64,000 nucleotides of DNA from Psychrobacter sp. I-STPA6b (GTDB taxonomy: Bacteria; Pseudomonadota; Gammaproteobacteria; Pseudomonadales; Moraxellaceae): the NCBI RefSeq assembly GCF_020662265.1, contig NZ_VEWM01000063.1:248001-312000 (forward strand). The letters run 5' to 3'. Positions 19,848 to 28,663 of the stretch are shown here, piece after piece. Within the stretch, counting starts at the first letter, position 1; each line of letters opens with the position of its first letter. The notes under the pieces were generated by a model that saw only the letters and a list, made by a program, of their open reading frames with translations, had not been told where the DNA came from and did no database searches. Position numbers and translations under genes: made by a program.

Positions 19848-20564
19848 CTATATAAAATGAGTTTGGATTTTTTCTATCGCTTGCAATACCTGTGCTAATG
19901 GTAGACCAACAACATTGGTATAACTGCCATTAATAGATTTCACCCACGCTGCACCACGTCCTTGTATCGCATACCCACCTGCTTTATCACAAGGCTCTCC
20001 TGTCTGCCAATAGTCCTGCATCATTTGTTCAGTCAAAGCAATAAAGTTAACTTCTGTTTTTTCTAAAATTAAATCTTTCATCACTATATTAGAGGGATAT
20101 TGTTGCCTTTTTTCCATAGCAATATTAGCAAGCGACTCTAAAGCATACTTAGACTCGTTATTTTGTTGTTCTATATTTTTTATATTATCACAACCAGTAA
20201 TCACACTCAGACAAACTGCTGTCCATACCTCATGAGTATTGTCTGACATCTGCTCCCACATTACAAAAGCGTCTTGCTTGTTCTTAGGTTTTACTAATAC
20301 TGTTTTACCATCTGGTAACACACCAATAGTATCCGCAGTCATGACTAAACAAGGTTGTTTTATCACATTAGCATCAGCACAACACAATTGTGTAACTGCA
20401 TGGACCATCTTTTGGTGTACCATACGCACTATATAGTCTTGGGGCAATTCATTTGTATAAATACTTTCATCAATCTCCACTGCTAATGTTGAAAATGACA
20501 CTCCTGCCATATTTAACAGTGACTGTCGGCGAGGAGAGCTAGAAGCCAAAAAGATGGGGAGCAT
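19848..20564 (-). CDS. maf: Maf-family nucleotide pyrophosphatase
   Basis: 238 aa member of the Maf/YhdE family, which hydrolyses non-canonical or m5-type nucleoside triphosphates (dTTP/UTP in YhdE-type proteins). N-terminal LASSSPRRQSLL is the phosphate-binding signature; TADTIGVLPDGKTVLVKPKN and GEPCDKAGGYAIQGRGAAWVKSINGSYTNVVGLPL are the substrate-binding segments. It is about 40 aa longer than E. coli YhdE because of a polar insertion near residues 130-165 (GCDNIKNIEQQNNESKYALE region). Located after mreD as in the classic mreBCD-maf-rng cluster. Confidence 0.92.
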   Translation of the reverse strand: MLPIFLASSSPRRQSLLNMAGVSFSTLAVEIDESIYTNELPQDYIVRMVHQKMVHAVTQLCCADANVIKQPCLVMTADTIGVLPDGKTVLVKPKNKQDAFVMWEQMSDNTHEVWTAVCLSVITGCDNIKNIEQQNNESKYALESLANIAMEKRQQYPSNIVMKDLILEKTEVNFIALTEQMMQDYWQTGEPCDKAGGYAIQGRGAAWVKSINGSYTNVVGLPLAQVLQAIEKIQTHFI

Positions 20565-20635
20565 AAAGGATGCCTATAAAAAATAGCAGATCATTATAAT
20601 GAGAATAAATACTTAGATAGCTCAAAATATGGTAT

Positions 20636-21121
20636 TTATCGAATAAAGCGCTGTAATGATAAATACACAACTGGCCATGTAATCATACTGACTAACATAG
20701 ATACTGCACTACTACTGGCAAAAATATTTTGTCCAATATACTGTAAAAGCCATAGTACCAATTGAAATATAAATAGACCAAAACAAGCCAACAACCAAGC
20801 CATTGTTAAGCTCAATTGTCTTAAGTAAATACTGCTGAGCTTAATGACTAAAGCGACTATAACTGCAGAAAAAGCTTGTTGCCCTAGACGAGTATCTAAC
20901 AGCAAGTCTGCACTTAGACCAATAATAAAAGCAACAAATACACCAACATATCGAGGCTGGAATATTAGCCAAAATATCAGCACCATAATCAGTGCCATAG
21001 GGCGCATACTGACCGTAGAAGTGCTAAAGGGATAAACATTAATGGCTGAGGCAATAATAAAACTAACAACAATTGCCAATATGGTGGATACGGAAGAAGG
21101 TGCTAAAGATGATTTGCCCAT
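20636..21121 (-). CDS. mreD: Rod shape-determining protein MreD
   Basis: 161 aa inner-membrane protein with about five hydrophobic segments, part of the elongasome with MreB, MreC, RodA and PBP2. Family hallmarks include LIFWLIFQPRYVGVFVAFIIGLSADLLLDTRLGQQAF. Lies 57 bp after mreC. Confidence 0.92.
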   Translation of the reverse strand: MGKSSLAPSSVSTILAIVVSFIIASAINVYPFSTSTVSMRPMALIMVLIFWLIFQPRYVGVFVAFIIGLSADLLLDTRLGQQAFSAVIVALVIKLSSIYLRQLSLTMAWLLACFGLFIFQLVLWLLQYIGQNIFASSSAVSMLVSMITWPVVYLSLQRFIR

Positions 21122-21178
21122 GACTTCTCCGTATAAATTGTGACTAAACTATTAATGAATAACTAAAGAAGATTTTGG

Positions 21179-22093
21179 TTAAAAATTAGAATACAAGGCG
21201 GGGGTAGATAGTTGGTTAATATCTGTTCCAGATGTATCTATAATTGTCTGCTCAGAGGAGGTATCATTCATTTTATCTTGTAAAATCAACACAAAAGAAC
21301 TATCCACAAAATTCGCGGCCGGTTTTACACGAATATTCATAAAATTATCATTTTGTTGTGGATCTATATAGGACACTCTACCTACCCTATATCCAGGTGG
21401 TACTCTACCTCCAAGACCAGAAGAGACTAGCTCATCTCCTACTCGAACATCAGCCGTCTTAAAAATATAATCCAACTTTAAGGTATCTGGCGTGCCTTGA
21501 CCTGTTACCACAGCCCGTTGTCCTGTACGCTTCACTGTTACAGCCACAGACTGCTGTTCATCCGAAATTAATAACAAACGACTGGTATTAGGATAAACAT
21601 TAATAATCTGCCCCAAAACACCATGCTCATCAATTGCGGTTTGCCCTACTCTGACACCATCTCTACTACCTTTATTTAGAACAACAATCTGTTTTAAAGG
21701 GTTCGTATCTGTACCAATGACTTGTGCCAAATTTAGTGTATATTGGTCTGGCTTTGTGGTAGACAAAATGCCTTGCAGACGCGCATTTTGCGCTAAAATA
21801 TAGTCTTGTTGTTGTAATTTTGCCTGTGCATGCATCAACTGCGTCTGTAACTGTACATTTTCTCGACGTAATGACTCTTTACTACTCAAAACACCTTTTT
21901 GCCAGTGATTTACAAAGTTTGGTATGGCAGAAAACTGATAAATCGGCTGCATCGCCGCATGGCTAGTACTTCTAATTGGCTCAAACCAATCTGGATTTTT
22001 ACTATCTAATAACATAAAAACAACTGCTACTAATAATGCAGCTGCGGTTTTGCGTAGAGAAAGAGGCTGGCGTGCAAAAAGGCTAAAAGACAT
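21179..22093 (-). CDS. mreC: Rod shape-determining protein MreC
   Basis: About 304 aa periplasmic scaffold anchored by one N-terminal transmembrane segment (about residues 16-32), followed by a coiled coil (ENVQLQTQLMHAQAKLQQQ) and two beta domains with LNKGSRDGVRVGQTAIDEHGVLGQI and DELVSSGLGGRVPPGYRVGRV. Two ATGs are possible: 22111 and 22093. The second gives MSFSLFARQPLSLRKTAAAL and has a weak GGA 8-9 nt upstream, the first has none, so 22093 is chosen. C-terminal tail after residue 275 is Thr/Ser-rich. Confidence 0.92.
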   Translation of the reverse strand: MSFSLFARQPLSLRKTAAALLVAVVFMLLDSKNPDWFEPIRSTSHAAMQPIYQFSAIPNFVNHWQKGVLSSKESLRRENVQLQTQLMHAQAKLQQQDYILAQNARLQGILSTTKPDQYTLNLAQVIGTDTNPLKQIVVLNKGSRDGVRVGQTAIDEHGVLGQIINVYPNTSRLLLISDEQQSVAVTVKRTGQRAVVTGQGTPDTLKLDYIFKTADVRVGDELVSSGLGGRVPPGYRVGRVSYIDPQQNDNFMNIRVKPAANFVDSSFVLILQDKMNDTSSEQTIIDTSGTDINQLSTPALYSNF

Positions 22094-22135
22094 AGTTCGT
22101 CCGTAGTGCATGTGTGAACTTTACAATCATATTCA

Positions 22136-22169
22136 CGGATGGTAATCGCAATATCACCATTACCATCCG
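22136..22169. repeat. Strong inverted repeat between mreB and mreC
   Basis: 11-bp perfect arms (22136-22146 and 22159-22169, CGGATGGTAAT and its complement) around a 12-nt loop. No T-run follows on the minus strand, so it looks like a stabilising or processing hairpin rather than a terminator. Confidence 0.75.
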
Positions 22170-22186
22170 ACTAACTCTTAATAGAA

Positions 22187-23215
22187 CTATACAAAAATCA
22201 TATTTAGACTTTTATTATTGATAAATGACAACGCCTTACCGCCACCGCGACTAACACAAGTTAATGGATCTTCTGCAACAAATACTGGCAACCCTGTTTC
22301 TTTAGATAATAAAACATCTAAGTTGCGCAACAAGGCTCCACCACCAGTTAATACAATACCACGCTCCGCAATATCAGAAGATAGCTCTGGTGGCGTCTGT
22401 TCTAACGCAGCTTTAACAGCACTAACAATACCACTTAACGGATCACTAAGTGCTTTCTGTATCTCTTCTGAAGTCACAGTTAGTGTCTTTGGCACACCCT
22501 CAGCCATGCTGCGCCCACGCACCTCTACTTCAAGTTTTGCATTTTCATCTATTGCCGATCCAACTTCTTGTTTAATACGCTCAGCAGTTGTTTCTCCAAT
22601 CACACAACCATGTGTACGACGGACATGAGTAATGATGGCTTCATCAAATAAGTCACCACCAATACGAATAGAGTCAGCATAAACACAGCCTGACAAAGAA
22701 ATAACGGCAATTTCAGTTGTACCACCACCAATATCAACTACCATTGAACCACTGGCTTCATGTACTGGCATATCTGCACCAATAGCAGCAGCCATTGGTT
22801 CTTCTAATAGTAAGACCTTATTTGCCCCAGCAGAAGTCACAGCTTCACGTATTGCTCGGCGCTCTACCAATGTAGATTTACAAGGTACACATACCACAAC
22901 ATTGGGTTGTGCAAAAATACGCTTAGCTTTTACTTTTTCAATAAAGTGCTTCAGCATCTTTTGCGTTACTTCAAAATCTGCAATCACACCATCTTTTAAA
23001 GGACGAATGGCAGTAATGTTATCCGGTGTCCGTCCCAACATTTGCTTGGCATCAATACCTACAGCAGCAACCGTTGGGTTTTGGGTACGATTACTTCGCA
23101 ATGCAACCACCGTTGGCTCATCGAGAACCACACCTTTTCCAGGTGTAAAAATTAAGGTATTTGCAGTACCAAGATCAATGGCAATATTATTTGATAAAAA
23201 TCCAAACAGGTTCAT
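22187..23215 (-). CDS. mreB: Rod shape-determining protein MreB
   Basis: 342 aa bacterial actin that organises lateral wall synthesis. N-terminal [20 protein letters not shown] includes the amphipathic membrane-binding stretch and phosphate-1 loop; [17 protein letters not shown] is phosphate-2; [15 protein letters not shown] is the adenosine motif. C-terminal end ([10 protein letters not shown]) is normal. First gene of the mreBCD-maf-rng cluster; the hairpin at 22136-22169 separates it from mreC. Confidence 0.96.
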   Translation of the reverse strand: MNLFGFLSNNIAIDLGTANTLIFTPGKGVVLDEPTVVALRSNRTQNPTVAAVGIDAKQMLGRTPDNITAIRPLKDGVIADFEVTQKMLKHFIEKVKAKRIFAQPNVVVCVPCKSTLVERRAIREAVTSAGANKVLLLEEPMAAAIGADMPVHEASGSMVVDIGGGTTEIAVISLSGCVYADSIRIGGDLFDEAIITHVRRTHGCVIGETTAERIKQEVGSAIDENAKLEVEVRGRSMAEGVPKTLTVTSEEIQKALSDPLSGIVSAVKAALEQTPPELSSDIAERGIVLTGGGALLRNLDVLLSKETGLPVFVAEDPLTCVSRGGGKALSFINNKSLNMIFV

Positions 23216-24075
23216 GAATCATCTTTCCAGCATCTTTCAAGTGGTGAGGGCAAGGAGTTTTTTAACTTCTAACTAAGACATCTCAAATTTCATAGCTATA
23301 TCAGCAATATACATTCAATAAAATGTGTCGAATGCTTACAGCTTATCACAATAATGTAAATACATAAGCCTATCAATATAATACTTACCATGAGATTTGT
23401 CTGACCATATCTTAACTGCTATGATTAAAAAATCAATCAAATAAAACTAATAATCATCTCTATATAACAGTCAAACCTAATAATATAAGGCTTTGGCAAC
23501 CATTTCATATAATAAACAGTATGTGATAAGCGATACCAATCATCTCCTAAAGAAATTTTTTAAGATAATCAGCTCTGATGATACAGCCAAACTCAAGTGA
23601 AGTTGTGACAGTTTATAAGACTTTTCTTACTTAAATCATACAATCAACTTAATTTGACCATAAAACAAATGTACACTTTATCCAAAGTCATCTGTATTAA
23701 CCAGTCAAATTTTTCTAGTTTTGAGATAGAATCAGAAATTGCGCCAAATTATAGCGAGAAATGAGATAAAAATCATATAAAATTCATAGATATTTTGATG
23801 AATAGACATAGATATGGTACTAATTTGCAACATCATATTTCTAAGTGAGTGTTATTACTTAGTTTTATAACAGGATGGTTGAAATAAAATGATAATGATT
23901 CTTATTAAAATATAGATGCAGTACCAACTATAAACATCATTTTGTTACACTATCTATTAGAATATTAAGAGCCATATTCACATTTCTTTGAGCTGGTCCT
24001 TGGTTTGACGCCAAAGTCATAGCATAATAGACAGCTTTAACAATTCAAATAAGTCATTTTTATAGCGAGTAAGGT
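23216..24075. other. 860-bp divergent intergenic region between mreB and gatC
   Basis: AT-rich and non-coding in all frames. It must carry the divergent promoters for mreB (minus) and gatC (plus). The only distinctive motif is a Fur-box-like sequence at about 23890-23907 (TGATAATGATTCTTATTA). No repeat or RNA gene was recognised. Confidence 0.5.
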
Positions 24076-24393
24076 ATGAGTACCCAAAACCAAGAAAGTA
24101 ATCTTGATTCTGTCAACACTGATGATATTTTAAACGTCGCTAAACTATCACGTTTGGGCATTGATGAAACCACTGCCAGCAATTATGCCAAAGATATTGA
24201 TAAAATACTTGGTATGATGAAAACCATTAGTAATGTAAATACCGATGATTTAGCACCACTTGCCAATGTGCATGAGGCTTGCCAAGAGTTGCGAGCCGAT
24301 GTAGCAAATGCAGATATTGACCGTGAGCTTAATCAGTCGGTCGCCCCTGCGGTTGAGCAAGGCTTATATTTAGTGCCACAAGTGATTGAGTAA
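24076..24393 (+). CDS. gatC: Asp/Glu-tRNA amidotransferase subunit GatC
   Basis: 105 aa small stabilising subunit of GatCAB, which converts Glu-tRNA(Gln) and Asp-tRNA(Asn) to Gln- and Asn-tRNA. Conserved ILNVAKLSRLGIDE, YAKDIDKILGMMKTISNVNTDDLAPLANVHE and the C-terminal LYLVPQVIE. Slightly extended at the N-terminus. GAGTAAGGT precedes the ATG. Followed by gatA after about 70 bp. Confidence 0.95.
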   Translation: MSTQNQESNLDSVNTDDILNVAKLSRLGIDETTASNYAKDIDKILGMMKTISNVNTDDLAPLANVHEACQELRADVANADIDRELNQSVAPAVEQGLYLVPQVIE

Positions 24394-24462
24394 GAGTTAG
24401 CCAAAAGAATTTATATTAGCAACATATTTTATCCTTAATAAAAAATAATGGATTGTACCCCT

Positions 24463-25965
24463 ATGTCAGATTTACACACCCTTTCAGTTGCCAAACTTAT
24501 CGAAGGTTTGCAAAGTAAGCAGTTTAGCAGTGTTGAATTAACCAATCACTTTTTGCAACGTATTGACACCTTTGATAAGCAAATTAATAGCTTTATCACC
24601 GTTACTAAAGAGCAGGCATTAGAGCAAGCCAAATCTGCTGATAAACAGCTTGCCGAAGGTGATAAGCGTCCGTTACTTGGCGTACCGATGGCTCATAAAG
24701 ATATTTTTTGTACCCAAGGGGTGCTGACCACTTGTGGCTCAAAAATGTTGCATAATTTTGTTGCCCCTTATGATGCCACCATTGTAAAAAATATTAATGA
24801 GGCAGGTGCGGTGTGTCTAGGCAAACTGAATATGGACGAGTTTGCGATGGGTTCAGATAATGAAAGCTCCCATTATGGGGCGGTGCATAATCCTTGGGAT
24901 TTACATCGTGTCCCTGGTGGTTCATCTGGTGGCTCTGCGTCGGCGGTATCGGCAGGGTTTGTACCATTTGCGACAGGAAGTGATACAGGTGGTTCAATCC
25001 GTCAGCCTGCGTCATTTTGTGGTTTGACAGGGATTAAGCCGACTTATGGACGGGTGTCTCGCTTTGGTATGATTGCTTATGCCTCAAGTCTTGACCAAGC
25101 CGGTACGTTTGGGCGTTCGGCAGAAGATTGTGCTTATTTGTTGCAACCAATGGCAGGACATGACCCTCGTGATGCGACTTCGATTAACAAAGAAGTGCCT
25201 GATTATGTGCAAGCGTTGCAACAGGCAGGACAGCAAGCCAGTGGCAATGATAAACCATTAGCAGGATTGCGAATTGGCATTGCAAAAGAGTATTTTGGGG
25301 CTGGGCTAAATGCCGATGTAGAAAAACAGGTGAAATCTGCCCTAAAACAATATGAGGATTTGGGGGCAACGATTGTTGAGGTGCATATTACTGACCCTGA
25401 AATCACGTTAGCAACTTATTATATGCTTGCCCCTGCTGAGGCATCATCGAATTTATCGCGTTTTGATGGGGTGCGGTTTGGTTATCGCTGTGAAAACCCT
25501 AAAGATTTGCATGACCTTTATACCCGCTCACGCTCAGAAGGTTTTGGTGATGAGGTGCAACGCCGTATTTTGATGGGGACATATGCGTTATCAGCAGGTT
25601 ATTTTGATGCCTATTATGTGAAAGCTCAAAAGGTACGCCGTTTGATTGTCAATGATTTTAATAAGGCATTTGAGCAGTGTGATGTGATAGCCAGCCCCAC
25701 TGCCCCAACTACCGCTTATCCGCTGAATACGGCGGTTGACCCAATTACCATGTATTTGGGTGATGTTTATACGATTGCAGTTAATTTGGCGGGCTTACCT
25801 GCGATTAGTATGCCAGCAGGGCTTAGCGATGAGGGCTTGCCTGTGGGTTTACAGTTGATTGGTAAACATTGGGACGAAGAAAAGCTGTTATCAACGGCTC
25901 ATATTTTCCAACAGCATACGGATTACCATACGTTGTTATCAGGGATTGCTAAGCAAGAGGCTTGA
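24463..25965 (+). CDS. gatA: Asp/Glu-tRNA amidotransferase subunit GatA
   Basis: 500 aa amidase subunit that hydrolyses glutamine and passes ammonia to GatB. Amidase signature: catalytic Lys at about residue 79 ([10 protein letters not shown]), cis-Ser in [14 protein letters not shown], nucleophile Ser in [16 protein letters not shown]. The ATG at 24463 gives [15 protein letters not shown], the usual family start; an in-frame ATG at 24448 adds five residues and cannot be excluded, as neither has a strong Shine-Dalgarno. Codon use (TTG/GTG/GAT-rich, higher G) differs from the neighbouring island and matches gatB. gatB normally follows directly but here lies 2.8 kb away. Confidence 0.95.
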   Translation: MSDLHTLSVAKLIEGLQSKQFSSVELTNHFLQRIDTFDKQINSFITVTKEQALEQAKSADKQLAEGDKRPLLGVPMAHKDIFCTQGVLTTCGSKMLHNFVAPYDATIVKNINEAGAVCLGKLNMDEFAMGSDNESSHYGAVHNPWDLHRVPGGSSGGSASAVSAGFVPFATGSDTGGSIRQPASFCGLTGIKPTYGRVSRFGMIAYASSLDQAGTFGRSAEDCAYLLQPMAGHDPRDATSINKEVPDYVQALQQAGQQASGNDKPLAGLRIGIAKEYFGAGLNADVEKQVKSALKQYEDLGATIVEVHITDPEITLATYYMLAPAEASSNLSRFDGVRFGYRCENPKDLHDLYTRSRSEGFGDEVQRRILMGTYALSAGYFDAYYVKAQKVRRLIVNDFNKAFEQCDVIASPTAPTTAYPLNTAVDPITMYLGDVYTIAVNLAGLPAISMPAGLSDEGLPVGLQLIGKHWDEEKLLSTAHIFQQHTDYHTLLSGIAKQEA

Positions 25966-25967
25966 TA

Positions 25968-26102
25968 GTGGCAAATCGTTTGCATAAGACAGTCCAAATA
26001 ATGGTTAATAAGCATAAGGCACACCAACGCTTTAAAACCAGAGCTAGGCAAGGTGATGTTGAGCGTGGTTTGGCATTGTTGCAAAAGGCAATGAGTAAAT
26101 AA
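25968..26102 (+). CDS. Possible small basic protein after gatA
   Basis: 44 codons starting with GTG two bases after the gatA stop, with AGAGG about 9 nt upstream. The predicted product starts MANRLHKTVQIMVNKHKAHQ, is basic and ends LALLQKAMSK. I do not recognise it. Close spacing to gatA suggests translational coupling, but the short length leaves chance possible. Confidence 0.35.
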   Translation: MANRLHKTVQIMVNKHKAHQRFKTRARQGDVERGLALLQKAMSK

Positions 26103-26180
26103 AAATATGTGTAGGTTAATTTTTGCTAGTTTGCCCTATTTACCACTTGACTAGAAGTCACAATAATCATGAGGGATATT

Positions 26181-26450
26181 ATGGAAATTGCTCTTGAAAA
26201 ACTACCAATAGAAGAACGTGTATCTCTTGTTTGGGATATTTGGGATAGCATTGCAGATGACCCGAACAATGCCCATAATTTACCCTTAGATGATAATCAA
26301 AAACAAACCTTAGATAAGCGTTTGGCAGATATCGAACAACAAGGGTTTCAAGGTAGAGATTATCAGGACGCTCTGACTAAATTGCGAGAAGGCTTATCAA
26401 ACTCAGTAGCTAATTCGGTAACCAGCTCGGTAACTAATAATGAGTGTTAA
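26181..26450 (+). CDS. Addiction-module antitoxin (PF09720-like)
   Basis: 89 aa. LPIEERVSLVWDIWDSIADDP at the N-terminus is the hallmark of the 'putative addiction module component' antitoxins that pair with ParE/RelE toxins; the LDKRLADIEQQG segment follows. ATG 26181 has GAGGGA 5-6 nt upstream and is preferred over ATG 26169. The C-terminus ends in a Ser/Asn/Val repeat (SNSVANSVTSSVTNNEC), probably disordered. Overlaps the toxin gene by 11 nt, as typical for such modules; such antitoxins usually autoregulate the operon. Confidence 0.85.
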   Translation: MEIALEKLPIEERVSLVWDIWDSIADDPNNAHNLPLDDNQKQTLDKRLADIEQQGFQGRDYQDALTKLREGLSNSVANSVTSSVTNNEC

Positions 26451-26742
26451 ACTGTTAGTCAGTGAGCAAGCAGAACAAGATATGATAGAGCTTGCTCACT
26501 GGTATGAAAATCAACAAGTTGGATTAGGCAACCGTTTTATTGATGAGCTTGAAAATACTTTTAAAATTATTCAGAACACACCACAAATATATGTGGTTGT
26601 TTATCGCGATGTGCGACGAGGATTATTGAGAAAATTCCCTGTAATGGTGCTTTATTTAATAGACAATCATACAATTCAAGTGATTGCAATTATGCATGCA
26701 AGCCGTAATCCTCTACGTTGGCAAGCTAGAGTTGATTTATAG
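26440..26742 (+). CDS. RelE/ParE-family toxin
   Basis: 100 aa. VSEQAEQDMIELAHWYENQQVGLGNRFIDELENTF and YRDVRRGLLRKFPVMVLYLIDNHTIQVIAIMHASRNPLRW match the ParE/RelE toxin superfamily, including the conserved RxxxxxFPV(x)YY-type strand and HxxRxPxxW end. ParE-like members poison gyrase and RelE-like members cut ribosome-bound mRNA; the sequence alone does not say which. It forms a pair with the antitoxin gene just upstream and lies in the gatA-gatB island. Confidence 0.88.
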   Translation: MSVKLLVSEQAEQDMIELAHWYENQQVGLGNRFIDELENTFKIIQNTPQIYVVVYRDVRRGLLRKFPVMVLYLIDNHTIQVIAIMHASRNPLRWQARVDL

Positions 26743-26831
26743 CCCATATTTTATAGCTAGTAAGTTTTGGAAAGGTTACGCTATTGCTAACCTTGCCCTA
26801 CGGTTTCTACTTATTTTAAGAGAAATAAGCG

Positions 26832-27101
26832 ATGACACAACAAATTACGATAGAGCTTGATGACAAGGTATATCAATCATTAAGCCAACAAGTCGGGCAG
26901 GATAATTTAGCTACTTTCTTTAAAGAGATAGCTGAACGATATTCTATGGCGAACTCAACTACAAAAGTCACAGATTTTAAAAATCCACTTCATCAAGACT
27001 CTAATATAAGTGGGGTATTTGATGAGTTTTTTGGGGTATTAACTAGCGATAAGTCTGTGTCATTGGCTGATATGGATAAGGCTATTGCTCAACGTTGTTA
27101 A
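26832..27101 (+). CDS. Orphan antitoxin-like protein (ribbon-helix-helix type)
   Basis: 89 aa. The first part, MTQQITIELDDKVYQSLSQQ, is a short strand plus amphipathic helix as in ribbon-helix-helix antitoxins, followed by FFKEIAERY and a charged, probably flexible C-terminus (SLADMDKAIAQRC) that would bind a toxin. AAGAGAAATAAG precedes the ATG. No intact toxin follows; a 16-codon open stretch at 27121-27168 may be a toxin remnant. Assignment is by architecture, not by a specific family. Confidence 0.5.
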   Translation: MTQQITIELDDKVYQSLSQQVGQDNLATFFKEIAERYSMANSTTKVTDFKNPLHQDSNISGVFDEFFGVLTSDKSVSLADMDKAIAQRC

Positions 27102-27120
27102 TTACAAAGGAAATTATACA

Positions 27121-27168
27121 ATAGCAACTTTAGCCTCGTTTGATATCGATCTAGTGCCTGCATACTAG
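27121..27168 (+). pseudogene. Possible 3' remnant of a PIN-domain toxin
   Basis: Open frame without start codon reading IATLASFDIDLVPAY then TAG, which resembles the end of VapC/PIN toxins (TRNxxDFxxxxVxLxNPW-like). It sits just where a toxin partner of the preceding antitoxin would end. Very short; tentative. Confidence 0.25.
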
Positions 27169-27209
27169 TGAAACTGATGATATAAATTAAATATTAGATG
27201 AGTAGTTAA

Positions 27210-27692
27210 ATGAAAGAAACAAATTTTTTTGAAATAAGTGATTCCACACTTACATTTGATAATATCGTTAGTGATGCCTCACCTGATGTGATCAATAATC
27301 TCAAACAAAAAGATATAGTTATACTCCCTTCTCATGGTACAGAAGATTTATACTATGTGGGTTCTATAGATATCTTAGATTATTTCAAAAATAATAATAT
27401 AGATATAGATATTTACGCCACAGATGAGGAGTATCAAGAAATAGCTCTCCACAGTGCTGAAATATGGCTTGGAACATTTCTATTAAAAAATATCATTATT
27501 CCTACCTTTATAGGTTTATTGAGCAACTACATATATAACAAGTTAAAAGCTAAGCCTGACGATAATATATCAGTTACATTTATTGCAGAGAAAAAAAATG
27601 GAAATACTAAAAAGATAGAATATAGAGGAGAAGTAAGAAATCTCAATAAAGCTATAAATAGCTTAAAAAAAATCGATCGCGAGGATACATAA
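27210..27692 (+). CDS. Unrecognised 160-aa protein with central membrane-like helix (module gene 1)
   Basis: I do not recognise a family. Residues 1-75 look like a small alpha/beta domain (IVILPSHGTEDLYYVGSIDILDYF); about residues 88-112 are a hydrophobic helix (WLGTFLLKNIIIPTFIGLLS) followed by YIYNKLKAK; the C-terminus VTFIAEKKNGNTKKIEYRGEVRNLNKAINSLKKI is a short strand-strand-helix unit. The helix-plus-small-C-domain layout recalls accessory ('effector-associated') proteins of bacterial conflict systems, but this is only an analogy. Strongly AT-rich. Its stop shares a base with the next ATG, so the two genes are co-translated. Confidence 0.6.
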   Translation: MKETNFFEISDSTLTFDNIVSDASPDVINNLKQKDIVILPSHGTEDLYYVGSIDILDYFKNNNIDIDIYATDEEYQEIALHSAEIWLGTFLLKNIIIPTFIGLLSNYIYNKLKAKPDDNISVTFIAEKKNGNTKKIEYRGEVRNLNKAINSLKKIDREDT

Positions 27693-28489
27693 TGAAAATA
27701 CCCTCACGAAACTGGACTGAACTTGACAACTTAATTAATAAAATCAATACATTAAAAGATAAGTCAAGTATAAGTGGTAATGAAGATAAAGCTAACCATT
27801 ATTGGAGGTTACGAGAAACATTTAGTGTATATAAGCTTTACATTCAATCATTTGACTACTTAAAAGATAGAAACTATAGAAAAGCATGGTATATATTAGA
27901 AGAATGTGAATTGATGTGTGAGAATATTTCCAGTAACTCTAATCATCAATTTTTAATAAACTCTGGAATTGTATTAATTCAACGCTTAGTAAATCAATGG
28001 CAAGCCTTATATCCATATATTCTGTTCATAAGTCCTGAATACAAAATCAAACGAACGCTATGTAGTATTTGCGGTGGTGTTATTAAACCTAGAACTAAAT
28101 GCTCACATAAAAAAGGCATACTATATAATGGAGAACTATGCTTTCATATAATTGATGATTTTGAAATTTTAAATTATTCTATAGTAACTAAACCTGTTCA
28201 GAAATATTCAGTTATACACGATGATGACAGACTAAACTTTAACCATATAAATTATTTAATAGATTTACTTGATCACCCTTTTGAAAATTGGAGTTTTGAA
28301 AGAAAAACAATGAGTTACCCAATTCATAGATTCAATAGTTTAAGTCAAGAGGATAGGTGTCCTTGTCATAGTAAGGCTTCTTTTAAAAACTGCTGTATAA
28401 ATAAGAGTGAAATAAGCATTCCCCATATTGACTATATATTTGATAAACAATTACCTTCTGAGAAGTATCAGGTATTATTTCCTTATTGA
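27692..28489 (+). CDS. Unrecognised protein with Cys/His cluster and C-terminal SEC-C-like motif (module gene 2)
   Basis: 265 aa. The first about 110 residues are helical and tetratricopeptide-like in composition (YLKDRNYRKAWYILEECELMCENI). A Cys cluster follows (CSICGGVIKPRTKCSHKKG, then LCFH), and near the C-terminus EDRCPCHSKASFKNCC matches the SEC-C zinc-binding pattern CxCxS...CC. SEC-C motifs occur at the end of SecA and in many poorly known proteins. Overlaps the preceding gene by one base (TAATG). AT-rich codon use unlike gatA/gatB indicates acquisition. Function unknown. Confidence 0.65.
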   Translation: MKIPSRNWTELDNLINKINTLKDKSSISGNEDKANHYWRLRETFSVYKLYIQSFDYLKDRNYRKAWYILEECELMCENISSNSNHQFLINSGIVLIQRLVNQWQALYPYILFISPEYKIKRTLCSICGGVIKPRTKCSHKKGILYNGELCFHIIDDFEILNYSIVTKPVQKYSVIHDDDRLNFNHINYLIDLLDHPFENWSFERKTMSYPIHRFNSLSQEDRCPCHSKASFKNCCINKSEISIPHIDYIFDKQLPSEKYQVLFPY

Positions 28490-28521
28490 GCTTTTTAGTT
28501 GTAGCTTAGTGAGGATTTTTA

Positions 28522-28663
28522 GCCCTGACAGTAGCGGTATCCTGATGCAGTCGATGGCGATACGGACTGTGGCTGGCAGGGGTCGCTCGGTTAGATGGAA
28601 CACTGTCAGACACATTAGTCCGTACGCCATCGACAAGGCAGATACAAGCGTATGGCAGGATTA
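28522..28663. repeat. GC-rich imperfect palindromic element
   Basis: Arms 28550-28568 (GTCGATGGCGATACGGACT) and 28617-28634 pair almost perfectly (one base difference), with weaker complementarity extending outwards on both sides and an inner CTGACAGT/ACTGTCAG pair. The 140-bp element is visibly GC-rich amid AT-rich flanks. Could be a structured RNA, a palindromic mobile relic or an integron-attC-like site; no attC core boxes are recognisable at its ends. Confidence 0.6.
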
